From positions 1 to 19,441 of the forward strand of contig JBBDWN010000108.1 in NCBI GenBank assembly GCA_040902855.1: a DNA stretch of 19,441 nt, given 5' to 3'. Position 1 is the first letter of the stretch. Every line of letters begins with the position of its first letter. A program made the position numbers and the translations under genes. The notes under the pieces were generated by a model that searched no databases, was not told where the DNA came from, and was given only the letters and a program-made list of their open reading frames with translations. Of this stretch, positions 1 to 7,418 are shown one piece after another. The DNA is from DATHWB01 sp040902855 (GTDB lineage: Bacteria; Actinomycetota; Acidimicrobiia; Spongiisociales; ZC4RG35).

Positions 1-5
1 CCTCG

Positions 6-1376
6 TCAGGGAGTAGTCAAACCCCCGGTCTGGGCACGAGTCGGCTCGGCACAGCAGAACCACGACTCCGTCAATCCGGGACGCCCGAGGGTGATCGAGG
101 CGGGTGGAGAAACCGAGCGACGATCTTCTCCGTCGGCCTCCACCGCATCACCCCACATCTGCAGCAGGGTCTCTACGGGGCTGGCGCCGTCATCAACAGC
201 GGACTCCGCCCGCTCCGCCAGGACACGCTGGAGTTCATCGGTCCGCGGATCGGTAGAAGCCCATCGGTACGACAACGCCTCCTCGTCGTACGGTCCGATC
301 ACGGACGACACCTCGTCGAGTTCGAGCATCAACGAGTGACGCGGGATGAGAAGCCGGATGGAGAGCTGCACCGGGTCCGTCGAGCCGAGCAAGTCGTGAG
401 CCGCGAGAAACTCGAAGATGCCGACCACATCGGACGGAACCGTCCACGGGACGAATGGCATCCACGAAGGGTGAACGTCGATGCCGGCGGAGCGCGCCCG
501 TTCGACGACCCATGCCATGTCCTCGGCGGTGTGGCCCTTGTCGAGGAGGGCAAGCGTTCGATCATCAGTCGTCTCGAAGGCCGAGACGACAAAGAGGGTT
601 CCGGCCGCGGCAAGTCGGTCGAGGAGGGTCTCGTGACGGCGCAGATGCTCGACCTTGATCGTGAGGTCGTGGGTGACGTCCGGGTGCCTCCGATGGACCT
701 CCTCGAGCAAGTCCATGGCGTGACGGGGACCATTCAGGAAGTCGGGGTCACCCCACGTCAGATGGCGTGCACCCATCGCGACCTGGGCATCGACGTCAGC
801 GAGTACCGACTCCCGGCTGACAATCCGATATCGGCCGTCGTACACGGCGGGGATCGGACAATGTCGACAGCGGTGCCGACAGCCGTGGGAGGCTTCGACA
901 TAGCCCGCAACCCGCTCCTCTCCGGCGATCCTGAGCCTCCCATATCTACTGAGATCGGGCAACGACTCGCGCTGCGGAGTCGCAAACGCCTGCTGTGTGA
1001 CCGAAATGCGGGTGCCGACCGGCGGCATGCCGTCTGCAACCCACGCGGTCAGGTCGGGTTCGTACTCGCCAACGAACCGAGCGGCAACCTCATCTGTCGC
1101 ACCCTCGCCCGCATACAACCCGTAGAGAGCGATCGGCACCTCGGAATCGACTTCGCGCACCGACCGCACCACGTCCTGCGCCAGTCTGGCGGCGGTATGC
1201 ATCGGGACCGAGATCGCAATGGCGTCCTGGCCGGCGATATCCGCCGAACCGATCGAATCGATCGCCACGTCGAGCGTCGCGACATCGTGACCGGCAGCGG
1301 TCAGAGCGGCCGCGGGCGACGCCAGCCCAAGCGGTTGGTGGCCGAGTTCGTAGGTTGAGATCAGCAGGACGCGCAC
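6..1376 (-). CDS. CCAEP-tail radical SAM protein with N-terminal B12-binding-like domain
   Basis: Predicted radical SAM enzyme of 456 residues, function unknown. Residues 1-115 look like a cobalamin-binding-type Rossmann region (MRVLLISTYELG start, then PLGLASPAAAL), without an obvious DxHxxG motif. The radical SAM core begins at residue 160 with Cys166, Cys170 and Cys173 in a CX3CX2C arrangement (GCRHRCRHCP), which would hold the 4Fe-4S cluster that cleaves S-adenosylmethionine. The C-terminus carries WFCCAEP at residues 439-445. From memory this matches a family named for CUAEP or CCAEP tails, in which some members have selenocysteine. Here both codons (TGC, TGT) encode cysteine. I chose the GTG start at 1376 because homology-like sequence begins there and a TAGAGT box (1389-1384) ends 7 nt upstream, which fits a leaderless mRNA. 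The open frame continues upstream to 1637 but that part runs into the divergent hydrolase gene. The partner and substrate are unknown. Confidence 0.88.
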   Translation of the reverse strand: MRVLLISTYELGHQPLGLASPAAALTAAGHDVATLDVAIDSIGSADIAGQDAIAISVPMHTAARLAQDVVRSVREVDSEVPIALYGLYAGEGATDEVAARFVGEYEPDLTAWVADGMPPVGTRISVTQQAFATPQRESLPDLSRYGRLRIAGEERVAGYVEASHGCRHRCRHCPIPAVYDGRYRIVSRESVLADVDAQVAMGARHLTWGDPDFLNGPRHAMDLLEEVHRRHPDVTHDLTIKVEHLRRHETLLDRLAAAGTLFVVSAFETTDDRTLALLDKGHTAEDMAWVVERARSAGIDVHPSWMPFVPWTVPSDVVGIFEFLAAHDLLGSTDPVQLSIRLLIPRHSLMLELDEVSSVIGPYDEEALSYRWASTDPRTDELQRVLAERAESAVDDGASPVETLLQMWGDAVEADGEDRRSVSPPASITLGRPGLTESWFCCAEPTRAQTGGLTTP

Positions 1377-1418
1377 GGCATCGACTCTACGTACCGCGCT
1401 GGGTTTACCGTCCACCCG
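1377..1418. promoter_or_regulatory. Overlapping divergent leaderless promoters
   Basis: On the minus strand TAGAGT (1389-1384) lies 7 nt before the GTG of the radical SAM gene. On the plus strand TACCGT (1406-1411) lies 7 nt before the ATG of the hydrolase gene. Both fit actinobacterial -10 boxes (TANNNT) with transcription starting at the start codon. The two start codons are only 42 nt apart, so each -10 box falls about where the -35 contact of the opposite promoter would be. No good -35 hexamer is visible on either strand. Confidence 0.55.
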
Positions 1419-2303
1419 ATGCAACGTCGCTACGAAACCATCGAGGGAACCGCGATCACCGTCGACGACTACGGCGGTACCGGACGCCCGATCGTGCTCG
1501 TCCACGGCTTGGGAGGCGCGTCGAGCAACTGGAGCTTGGTCGGACCACAACTCGCCGAGATCGGCTCCACAGTCGCCTTCGACCTTCCAGGACACGGTCG
1601 AGCCGGGCCGGTCCCCCGTCACGACCTCGAGTCCCACGTTCGCACCACCATCGCCGTCATCGAACGGCAGGGCGTCGAGTCGGTCACGCTCGTGGGATGC
1701 TCCATGGGCGGCCTGGTCGCCGAGATCGTCGCTGCCCAGCGTCCCGACCTGGTCGATGCACTGATCCTGCTCGCGCCCGCCACTCCCCCACCAACCCTCG
1801 TCATGCCCAAGAATCCGAAGGTGGCCGCACGGCTGGCCGTGCAGTCGATCCCCGGGATCGGGCCGCTGGCGACGGCTGCCCTCACCTCACGTCTCACGCC
1901 CAAACGTCAGGTTGAAATGACACTCGGAATCGTCATGCAGCATCCCGAACTCCTCCCGACCGACGCGTTCGAACGCTCTGTGGAACTCGCCCGCCTCCGC
2001 CGGACGATGCCGTGGGCAGGGCGGGCCTTCTCCGAGTCGGTCGCATCCGTTCTCCGGCTGCTCATCCGGCGTCCGACCTATCTGGCGATCCTCGAACAGA
2101 TCGAAGCGCCCACGACACTCATCTTCGGATCCGAGGATCAGGTGGTCGTCCCGGTGGGGCTGCGCTGGCTGGCGGAGCGACAGTCTGCGTGGAGGTCGAT
2201 CGAGTTGGCCGACGCCGGCCACACCCCGATGCTCGAGCGGCCCGACATCGTCGTGCGGGAGATCGAACGCCTGATCAACCGTTGCGCCCCGGCGCTTGGA
2301 TGA
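1419..2303 (+). CDS. Alpha/beta hydrolase
   Basis: A serine hydrolase of the alpha/beta fold with 294 residues, the usual length for this family. The oxyanion-hole segment is VLVHGLGG (residues 26-33). The nucleophile is Ser95 in GCSMGG, a GxSxG elbow. The likely acid is Asp240 in FGSEDQVVVP and the likely base is His268 in DAGHTPMLERP, so the catalytic triad is complete. A cap region lies between about residues 125 and 225. There is no signal peptide, so it is probably cytoplasmic. The substrate cannot be inferred; esters, lactones or C-C cleavage products are all possible. The ATG at 1419 has a TACCGT box 7 nt upstream and no Shine-Dalgarno sequence, suggesting a leaderless mRNA. It diverges from the radical SAM gene, and shared control is possible because their promoters overlap. 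Confidence 0.9.
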   Translation: MQRRYETIEGTAITVDDYGGTGRPIVLVHGLGGASSNWSLVGPQLAEIGSTVAFDLPGHGRAGPVPRHDLESHVRTTIAVIERQGVESVTLVGCSMGGLVAEIVAAQRPDLVDALILLAPATPPPTLVMPKNPKVAARLAVQSIPGIGPLATAALTSRLTPKRQVEMTLGIVMQHPELLPTDAFERSVELARLRRTMPWAGRAFSESVASVLRLLIRRPTYLAILEQIEAPTTLIFGSEDQVVVPVGLRWLAERQSAWRSIELADAGHTPMLERPDIVVREIERLINRCAPALG

Positions 2304-2307
2304 ACGT

Positions 2308-2360
2308 GCCCGAACTCCCCGGAGGAAGGGGAACTCCCGGGAGTTCGGGCAAAGTTCCCC
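2308..2360 (+). repeat. Nested and alternative inverted repeats between hydrolase and aceE
   Basis: Three inverted repeats share this 53-nt stretch. A 12-bp perfect pair, GCCCGAACTCCC at 2308-2319 and GGGAGTTCGGGC at 2339-2350, has a 19-nt loop. An 8-bp pair, GGGGAACT at 2328-2335 and AGTTCCCC at 2353-2360, crosses the first. A 14-bp perfect palindrome, AACTCCCGGGAGTT, is centred at 2338/2339. The first and second pairs are interleaved and probably cannot both form fully. The long stem begins 5 nt after the hydrolase stop codon and could be its terminator, although no T-run follows. It also lies 71-112 nt before the aceE start, so an operator or an RNA switch is an alternative. Confidence 0.7.
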
Positions 2361-2418
2361 GTCGGCGGAAGCCACGGCGATGTAAGGACTCCTCCGTGGG
2401 CACAGTTCGAGCTTTGGG

Positions 2419-2424
2419 TAGGCT
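2419..2424 (+). promoter_or_regulatory. Candidate -10 box of aceE (leaderless)
   Basis: TAGGCT ends 6 nt before the aceE ATG. No Shine-Dalgarno sequence precedes the start. This is the same arrangement as at most other operon heads in the window. The hexamer 17 nt upstream, GTGGGC, does not resemble a -35 box. Confidence 0.5.
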
Positions 2425-2430
2425 CGTCCC

Positions 2431-5145
2431 ATGGACCGCAAGCCCCAGCTCACCTACATCGACGGCTTCGTTCACCAACTCCACGATTCCGATCCGACCG
2501 AGACCCAGGAATGGATCGACTCGCTGGATGCGGTGGTCGACCATCAGGGGGAAGTGCGGGGGCGCTTTCTCATGGCGAAGCTGTCCGAGCGCGCCCATCA
2601 GCGAGCGCTGGGCGTGCCCGGGTCGATTTCAACCCCCTACATCAACACCATCCCGGTCGAGGAAGAGCCCGCCTACCCGGGTGACGAGTGGCTCGAAAAG
2701 CGCATACGCAGGTTCATCCGGTGGAACGCCGCAGTCATGGTCATCAAGGCGAACAACGAGGCGAAGGGCATTGGGGGTCACCTGTCCACGTTCGCGTCCT
2801 CTGCCCTGCTGTACGAGGTCGGTTTCAACCACTTCTTCCGAGGAAAGGCAGACGGCTCCCCGGGCGACGCCATCTACATCCAAGGGCATGCCGCGCCCGG
2901 CATCTATGCCAGGGCGTTCCTCGAAGGTCGACTCGACGAGGCGCAACTCGACAACTTCCGAACGGAGATCGGCAACGGGGGGCTCTCGTCGTATCCCCAT
3001 CCGCGGCTCATGCCCGAGTTCTGGGAGTACCCGACGGTTTCGATGGGGCTCGGACCGATCAATTCGATCTACCAGGCACGATTCAACAAGTACCTGCACA
3101 ACCGGGGACTCGACGACACCTCGGGTTCCAGAGTGTGGTGTTTCATCGGAGACGGCGAAGTCGACGAGCCCGAGAGCCTCGGAAGTATTTCGCTCGGAGC
3201 ACGCGAAGGACTCGACAACCTGACCTGGGTCATCAACTGCAACCTGCAGAGGCTCGACGGACCGGTGCGAGGGAACGGCAAGATCATCCAGGAATTGGAA
3301 GCCATTTTCCGCGGAGCCGGATGGAACGTGATCAAGGTGATCTGGGGAGGGAACTGGGATCCGCTCCTCGACGCCGATCACGACGGAGCTCTCGTGGAAG
3401 TGATGAACGGCACCGTCGACGGCGAATACCAGCGCTACAAGGCCGAGAACGGCGCCTACGTGCGAGAGCACTTCTTCGGCAAGGATCCGAGGGCACGCGC
3501 ACTCGTCGAACATCTCACCGACGACGAGGTCTGGGACCTGCGCCGAGGCGGTCACGACGCCCGCAAGGTCTTCGCTGCGTATCAGGCAGCCACGTCACTC
3601 GAGGGTGCGCCAACCGTGATCCTGACCAAGACGATCAAAGGATGGACTCTGGGGCCAGACGTCGAAGGTCGCAACGCCACCCATCAGATCAAGGAACTGA
3701 CCAACAAGCAGCTCATGGGGTTGCGGGCCCGGCTCCACCTCGAAGACGAAATTCCCGAGGAGTCCCTCCAAGGTGACAACGACCCGCCGTACTTCCGGCC
3801 GGAACCAGGCACACCGGAACATGAGTACCTGACGGGTCGACGGGCTGCCCTCAACGGCCCGCTTCCCTCCCGAAGCACTGCGGTCCGGGTACCACTCGAT
3901 CTCCCGAAGCCCGAGGTCTTCACCGAGGCCTACCAAGGCTCCGGGAAAGTCGAAGCATCGACGACGACCGCATTCACCCGGATGTTGCGGAACATGGCGC
4001 GCGCCGAGAACTTCGGCCCGAAAGTGGTCCCGATCGTCCCGGACGAGGCACGGACATTCGGCATGGACTCGCTCTTCCGGGAGCTGAAGATCTACGCCTC
4101 GCAGGGTCAGCTCTACGAGTCGGTCGACGCCGCCATGCTCCTGGCGTACATCGAGGGCAAAGACGGCCAGATCCTCGAAGAAGGAATCACGGAAGCAGGA
4201 TCAACCGCGTCGTGGCTGGCGGCGGCCACGTCGTACGCCACTCGCGGCGTTCCCCTGGTTCCCTTCTACATCTACTACTCGATGTTCGGCTGGCAGCGCG
4301 TCGGAGACCTCCTGTGGGCGGCCGCCGATGCCCGGGCTCGCGGATTCCTGATCGGCGCGACTGCCGGTCGCACCACGTTGCAGGGCGAAGGGCTACAACA
4401 TCAGGACGGTCATTCGCTGATCCTCTCGTCGGTCGTACCGGTGTGTCGGGCATACGACCCGGCATTCGCCTACGAGATGGGAACCATCATCGAAGACGGA
4501 ATCCAGCGGATGTACGGCGAGGGCGAGGACATCTACTACTACCTCACCGCCTACAACGAAAACTACGTCCAACCCCCGAAACCGGTCGACGCGCATCAAG
4601 GCATCCTCGATGGGATCTACCGGTGGGCGCCGGCCCCCGACGGACACCGGACCGATGCGGCGATCCTGTTCTCCGGTACGGCCAACTTGGCAGCACGGGA
4701 AGCGCAGTCCGTCCTCGCAGACGACTTCGGGATCGGTGTGGAACTGTGGTCGGTGACCTCATACAAGAACCTGAGGGAAGAAGCGATGGCGGTCGAGCGG
4801 TGGAACCTGCTCAACCCCACAGAAGAACCCCGCCAGCCGATGGTGACCTCCACCCTTTCCGGGATCGACGGGCCCAAGATCGCCGTCACCGACTTCATGC
4901 GGATGGTGCCTGACCAGATCGGCCGCTGGGTGCCGGGCGACTTCGTCGTCCTCGGAACCGACGGCTTCGGGCGCTCCGACACCCGCCGGGCTCTGCGCCG
5001 GTTCTTCGAGACTGACGCCGCCCATGTGGCCTACGCGGTCCTGTCGGCGCTGGTCCGTCAGGGCGCAGTCGATGGAGAGGTCATACGGGCGGCCGCCGAC
5101 CGTTTCGGCATCGACGCCTCGTCGAGCCCGCCATGGACCCGCTGA
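2431..5145 (+). CDS. aceE: Pyruvate dehydrogenase E1 component, homodimeric type
   Basis: The first enzyme of the pyruvate dehydrogenase complex. It decarboxylates pyruvate with thiamine diphosphate and passes the acetyl group to the lipoyl domain of E2. The 904 residues match the roughly 890-930 usual for the alpha2 AceE type. The thiamine diphosphate/Mg motif is GDGEVDEPES (residues 240-249) followed by NCNLQRLDGPVRGN (269-282). GIGGHLSTFASSA (113-125) and QGHAAPGIYARAFLEGRL (151-168) match the conserved N-terminal active-site blocks, and PIVPDEARTFGMDSLFRE lies in the middle domain. The frame is intact. It stands alone: no aceF or lpd is adjacent, so E2 and E3 must be encoded elsewhere, as is common in Actinobacteria. 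The start has a TAGGCT box 6 nt upstream and no ribosome binding site. Control may involve the inverted-repeat cluster upstream. Confidence 0.97.
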   Translation: MDRKPQLTYIDGFVHQLHDSDPTETQEWIDSLDAVVDHQGEVRGRFLMAKLSERAHQRALGVPGSISTPYINTIPVEEEPAYPGDEWLEKRIRRFIRWNAAVMVIKANNEAKGIGGHLSTFASSALLYEVGFNHFFRGKADGSPGDAIYIQGHAAPGIYARAFLEGRLDEAQLDNFRTEIGNGGLSSYPHPRLMPEFWEYPTVSMGLGPINSIYQARFNKYLHNRGLDDTSGSRVWCFIGDGEVDEPESLGSISLGAREGLDNLTWVINCNLQRLDGPVRGNGKIIQELEAIFRGAGWNVIKVIWGGNWDPLLDADHDGALVEVMNGTVDGEYQRYKAENGAYVREHFFGKDPRARALVEHLTDDEVWDLRRGGHDARKVFAAYQAATSLEGAPTVILTKTIKGWTLGPDVEGRNATHQIKELTNKQLMGLRARLHLEDEIPEESLQGDNDPPYFRPEPGTPEHEYLTGRRAALNGPLPSRSTAVRVPLDLPKPEVFTEAYQGSGKVEASTTTAFTRMLRNMARAENFGPKVVPIVPDEARTFGMDSLFRELKIYASQGQLYESVDAAMLLAYIEGKDGQILEEGITEAGSTASWLAAATSYATRGVPLVPFYIYYSMFGWQRVGDLLWAAADARARGFLIGATAGRTTLQGEGLQHQDGHSLILSSVVPVCRAYDPAFAYEMGTIIEDGIQRMYGEGEDIYYYLTAYNENYVQPPKPVDAHQGILDGIYRWAPAPDGHRTDAAILFSGTANLAAREAQSVLADDFGIGVELWSVTSYKNLREEAMAVERWNLLNPTEEPRQPMVTSTLSGIDGPKIAVTDFMRMVPDQIGRWVPGDFVVLGTDGFGRSDTRRALRRFFETDAAHVAYAVLSALVRQGAVDGEVIRAAADRFGIDASSSPPWTR

Positions 5146-5180
5146 CCGCCTGATCGAGCGACTGGACCCCGGGACCCTGA

Positions 5181-5211
5181 TCACTCCCGGACTCGCGTCA
5201 CTCCCGAACTC
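5181..5211. repeat. Tandem 14-nt repeat downstream of aceE
   Basis: TCACTCCCGGACTC at 5181-5194 and TCACTCCCGAACTC at 5198-5211 differ at one base. Their core CCCGAACTC also occurs at 2309-2317, and inverted at 2341-2349, in the cluster before aceE. aceE is therefore bracketed by copies of the same nonamer. They could be binding sites or remains of a repeat family; no function is shown. Confidence 0.5.
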
Positions 5212-5217
5212 ATGCGC

Positions 5218-5238
5218 GAAAACCACCGTATAGGTGGT
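5218..5238 (-). terminator. Stem-loop terminator of the coxG-like gene
   Basis: Read on the minus strand, ACCACC (5238-5233), loop TATAC and GGTGGT (5227-5222) form a 6-bp stem followed by TTTTCGCGC. This resembles an intrinsic terminator, although the T-run is short. It lies 33 nt beyond the stop codon of the coxG-like gene. In the plus direction no T-run follows, so it is less convincing as the aceE terminator. Confidence 0.55.
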
Positions 5239-5271
5239 GACAAACCCTGGGTACGCGACCAGTCGAGGCGG

Positions 5272-5823
5272 TTATGGGCGTTTGAACAGCTTCCTTACCC
5301 ACGAGATCAGGGACTCGAGGAACAGGGCGAACCCGTTGACGTCGGCCGCCTTCACCTCGGCGGCGGCCTCGGGGGTTTCGGCGGCCAGCTTGCCTTCCAC
5401 ACAACTGACGAAGTCGTCGATCAGGCGGTTCGACATCTCGCTGATGAGCCCGGTCCGACCGAACTGGGCGGCGGCGCCGGACAACGTCACATCGGCGTCG
5501 ATCTGCACCTTCGTCCCTGTACCCGCCTCTTCGAGGCGATACTGGACTTTGACCTGGCCGCGGCTGCCTCCGCGCCGGTCTGCTCCCTTGCCGTCGATCG
5601 TGCCGGACCGGGTCGCCTCGTCAGGGCTGACCGTGGCCTCGCCTTCGAAGTTGGCGGACATGGGCCCGAGCTTCACAGACACCTTCCCGGCGTAACTGCC
5701 GTCTCCCCGGTCCTCGGTCAGTTCGGCGCCGGGAAGGCACTCGGCGACAGAAGGCACGTCTTGGAAGAATGCCCATACCGTGCTCACGCGGCTCGATACG
5801 GTGAATTCGTTCTCGATCTTCAT
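5272..5823 (-). CDS. coxG: CoxG-like SRPBCC family protein
   Basis: A 183-residue protein with the CoxG-type START/SRPBCC fold. MKIENEFTVSSRVSTVWAFF opens the domain, PSVAECLPGAEL is the conserved helix-loop (residues 24-35), and GxYxGxVxVKLGPM follows at about 42-55. The domain ends near residue 148. An Ala/Glu-rich linker leads to an amphipathic, basic C-terminal helix (LFLESLISWVRKLFKRP, 167-183) that probably anchors it to the membrane. CoxG proteins serve carbon monoxide dehydrogenases and related molybdenum hydroxylases, linking the enzyme to the membrane and to quinone. I start at the ATG at 5823, where family homology begins and GGAG lies 7 nt upstream; the frame stays open to 5877 but that would overlap xdhC. 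It follows xdhC by 43 nt. No CO dehydrogenase structural genes are in the window, so its partner is unknown. Confidence 0.85.
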   Translation of the reverse strand: MKIENEFTVSSRVSTVWAFFQDVPSVAECLPGAELTEDRGDGSYAGKVSVKLGPMSANFEGEATVSPDEATRSGTIDGKGADRRGGSRGQVKVQYRLEEAGTGTKVQIDADVTLSGAAAQFGRTGLISEMSNRLIDDFVSCVEGKLAAETPEAAAEVKAADVNGFALFLESLISWVRKLFKRP

Positions 5824-5866
5824 CTCGGCTCTCCGTCGATTCGGGGCATCGAGAGTAGACCGACGA

Positions 5867-6919
5867 TCAAACGACACGCAGAGCGTCAGGGCCTTTCCGA
5901 GCGCGGAGCGATCCCCCCCTCTTGCCTCGGATCACCGCGAGCACCTCGGCCATGACCGACCACGCGATCTCGGTCGGCCCCTCCGCCCCGATGTCCAGTC
6001 CGGCCGGGCCGTGGATCTTTGCCAGGTCGTGGCTGGTGACCTCCACGTTTCGGGCGGCCAGATCGTCGAGCATGCGCTGCAGCCGCTCTCCCGGACCGAG
6101 CGCTCCGATGTAGACCACCTCAGTGTCCAGGACGGATGCCAGCGCATCCAGGTCCCGCAGGTAGTTGTGCGACATGAGAACCACGGCTGTCTTCGAATCA
6201 GGCCGAACGGCACGCGCCAGATCGCGGGGTTCTGCATGAATCAGGTCGTGAGCTTCCGGAAAGCGCTCGGCGGTCAGGAACTGTCGGCGATCATCGACCA
6301 CCACCGTTCGGAATCCAAGCATCGCACCCTGGGCGACGAGGGGGGCGGCGTCGTGTCCTGCCCCGAAGATCACGAGGCGAGGCGGAGCTCCAACGACTTC
6401 GAACAGATGGGTGACGCCCTCGATCTCCTGCACTCGGTGCCTACCCGCCTCGAGGGCGGACTTCGCCGCCACTGCGATGGGATCGGTCGAGGCATCCCGC
6501 GCGGTCACGATCCGTCGAGCGGCCACGTCGGCGACAGGATGCACCAGACAGAAGGCCTCGCTTCTCGTACCACTGATCATCGCAACCAACTGTTCGGCCG
6601 AATCGGCAGGTTCGACGAGAAGATCAGTCGCACCGTTGCATCCGACCCCCCACCCCCAGATCGCTTCGTCGTCTGCGGTCAGGTCGAACTCGACCTGCTC
6701 GGATTGTCCCGAGGAGATCACCCTGGCCGCCACGTCCCGAAGATCGGCGTCGAGGCAGCCTCCCGAGACGGTCCCGACCGACGTGCCGTCCGCCGCGACG
6801 AGCTGGCGAGCCGCCAGTCCCCGATATGTCGAACCGCGCACTCCCACGACGGTGGCCAGTGCGAATGCGATGTCGGACTCGGTCCACGACCGCACAGCCT
6901 CGAGAACGGGATCGTTCAT
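5867..6919 (-). CDS. xdhC: XdhC/CoxI family molybdenum-enzyme maturation factor
   Basis: A 350-residue protein of the XdhC/CoxI family. Members bind molybdenum cofactor and help to sulfurate and insert it into xanthine dehydrogenase or CO dehydrogenase-type enzymes. The N-terminal XdhC domain shows ATVVGVRGSTYRGLAARQLV (22-41), the cysteine motif VSGGCLDADL (51-60) and GWGVGCNGATDLLVEP (89-104). The C-terminal Rossmann domain shows RLVIFGAGHDAAPLV (181-195), MSHNYLRDLDAL (249-260), YIGALGP (270-276) and IHGPAGLDIGAEGPTEIAWSVMAEVLAV (302-329). No residue that I would expect is missing. The ATG at 6919 has TAGGGT 7 nt upstream, so it may have its own leaderless promoter even though moaB ends only 25 nt before it. 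It is followed by coxG. Confidence 0.92.
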   Translation of the reverse strand: MNDPVLEAVRSWTESDIAFALATVVGVRGSTYRGLAARQLVAADGTSVGTVSGGCLDADLRDVAARVISSGQSEQVEFDLTADDEAIWGWGVGCNGATDLLVEPADSAEQLVAMISGTRSEAFCLVHPVADVAARRIVTARDASTDPIAVAAKSALEAGRHRVQEIEGVTHLFEVVGAPPRLVIFGAGHDAAPLVAQGAMLGFRTVVVDDRRQFLTAERFPEAHDLIHAEPRDLARAVRPDSKTAVVLMSHNYLRDLDALASVLDTEVVYIGALGPGERLQRMLDDLAARNVEVTSHDLAKIHGPAGLDIGAEGPTEIAWSVMAEVLAVIRGKRGGSLRARKGPDALRVV

Positions 6920-6926
6920 CGCCCGA

Positions 6927-6932
6927 ACCCTA
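6927..6932 (-). promoter_or_regulatory. Candidate -10 box of xdhC (leaderless)
   Basis: TAGGGT on the minus strand ends 7 nt before the xdhC ATG, inside the 25-nt gap after moaB. No Shine-Dalgarno sequence is present. No -35 box is visible at the expected distance. Confidence 0.45.
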
Positions 6933-6944
6933 CTTCCGGGGCGA

Positions 6945-7418
6945 TCAATGCTCCGTGTCGCCGTCCAGGAGATCGAGGGCGTGGGGAATCACCGGGAGGA
7001 GAGCCGAGAGATTCTCCGTCGCACCTTTCGGCGATCCCGGCAGATTGACGAAGAGGGTACGGCCGGCAGCGCCAACCACGCCACGGGACAGTGCAGCCAT
7101 GGGCGTCGATTCGATGCCCTTGACCAGCATCAGCGTAGCCAGGCCGGGTGCCTGCCTTTCGATCACCTGCAGAGTTGCCTCCGGCGTGACATCACGAGGG
7201 CCGAAGCCGGTCCCACCGGTGGTGACCACCAGGCTGACGTCGTCGATGAGACCGCGAAGAGTCATGGCGATCATCCCGGCCTCGTCCGCCACGACCCTGC
7301 GGTGGACAACATCGAAATGCTCGTCCGCCAGCATCCGCGCCAGCGCCTCGCCTGAGGCGTCTTCCCTCGTACCTGCGCTCACACCGTCGCTGATCGTGAC
7401 GACCGCCACCCTGCGCAT
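6945..7418 (-). CDS. moaB: MoaB/MogA-type molybdopterin adenylyltransferase
   Basis: A 157-residue protein of the MoaB/MogA family, whose active members adenylate molybdopterin before molybdate insertion. The nucleotide/molybdopterin motif is VVTTGGTGFGPRDVTPEAT (64-82), and the second conserved block is FVNLPGSPKGATENL (123-137). The N-terminal strand MRRVAVVTISDGVSAGTREDASG is typical, and the length is normal for the single-domain form. I start at the ATG at 7418; the longer frame to 7712 is not homologous and opposes the DUF1992 gene. The start overlaps the stop of an upstream small ORF as TGATG, which suggests coupled translation. With xdhC and coxG it forms a molybdenum-hydroxylase accessory group. 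Confidence 0.92.
   Translation of the reverse strand: MRRVAVVTISDGVSAGTREDASGEALARMLADEHFDVVHRRVVADEAGMIAMTLRGLIDDVSLVVTTGGTGFGPRDVTPEATLQVIERQAPGLATLMLVKGIESTPMAALSRGVVGAAGRTLFVNLPGSPKGATENLSALLPVIPHALDLLDGDTEH

Noticed and set aside
6..61. Selenocysteine (UGA) in the CCAEP tail
   Set aside because: Both codons of the Cys pair are ordinary (TGC, TGT). The only in-frame stop is the TGA at 8-6, so no recoding is needed.
336..1358. A 340-codon plus-strand frame opposite the radical SAM gene
   Set aside because: It is the antisense shadow of a gene with clear family motifs. Its own translation is Arg/Asp-rich with no recognisable domain.
2308..2360. Full H-type pseudoknot from the two interleaved stems
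   Set aside because: The loop that must cross the 12-bp stem would be only 2 nt (2351-2352), too short. Alternative folds are more likely than a simultaneous pseudoknot.
2012..3223. A 403-codon plus-strand frame across the hydrolase-aceE boundary
   Set aside because: It overlaps two well-supported genes in another frame and is Ser/Arg/Thr-rich without domains.
5824..5869. Nine-codon mini-ORF before the coxG-like gene (ATG at 5851 direction minus, ending in ATGA overlap)
   Set aside because: The nearest TACTCT box (5857-5852) is only 2 nt before its ATG, so the mRNA would start inside or after it. The gene has a normal GGAG site.
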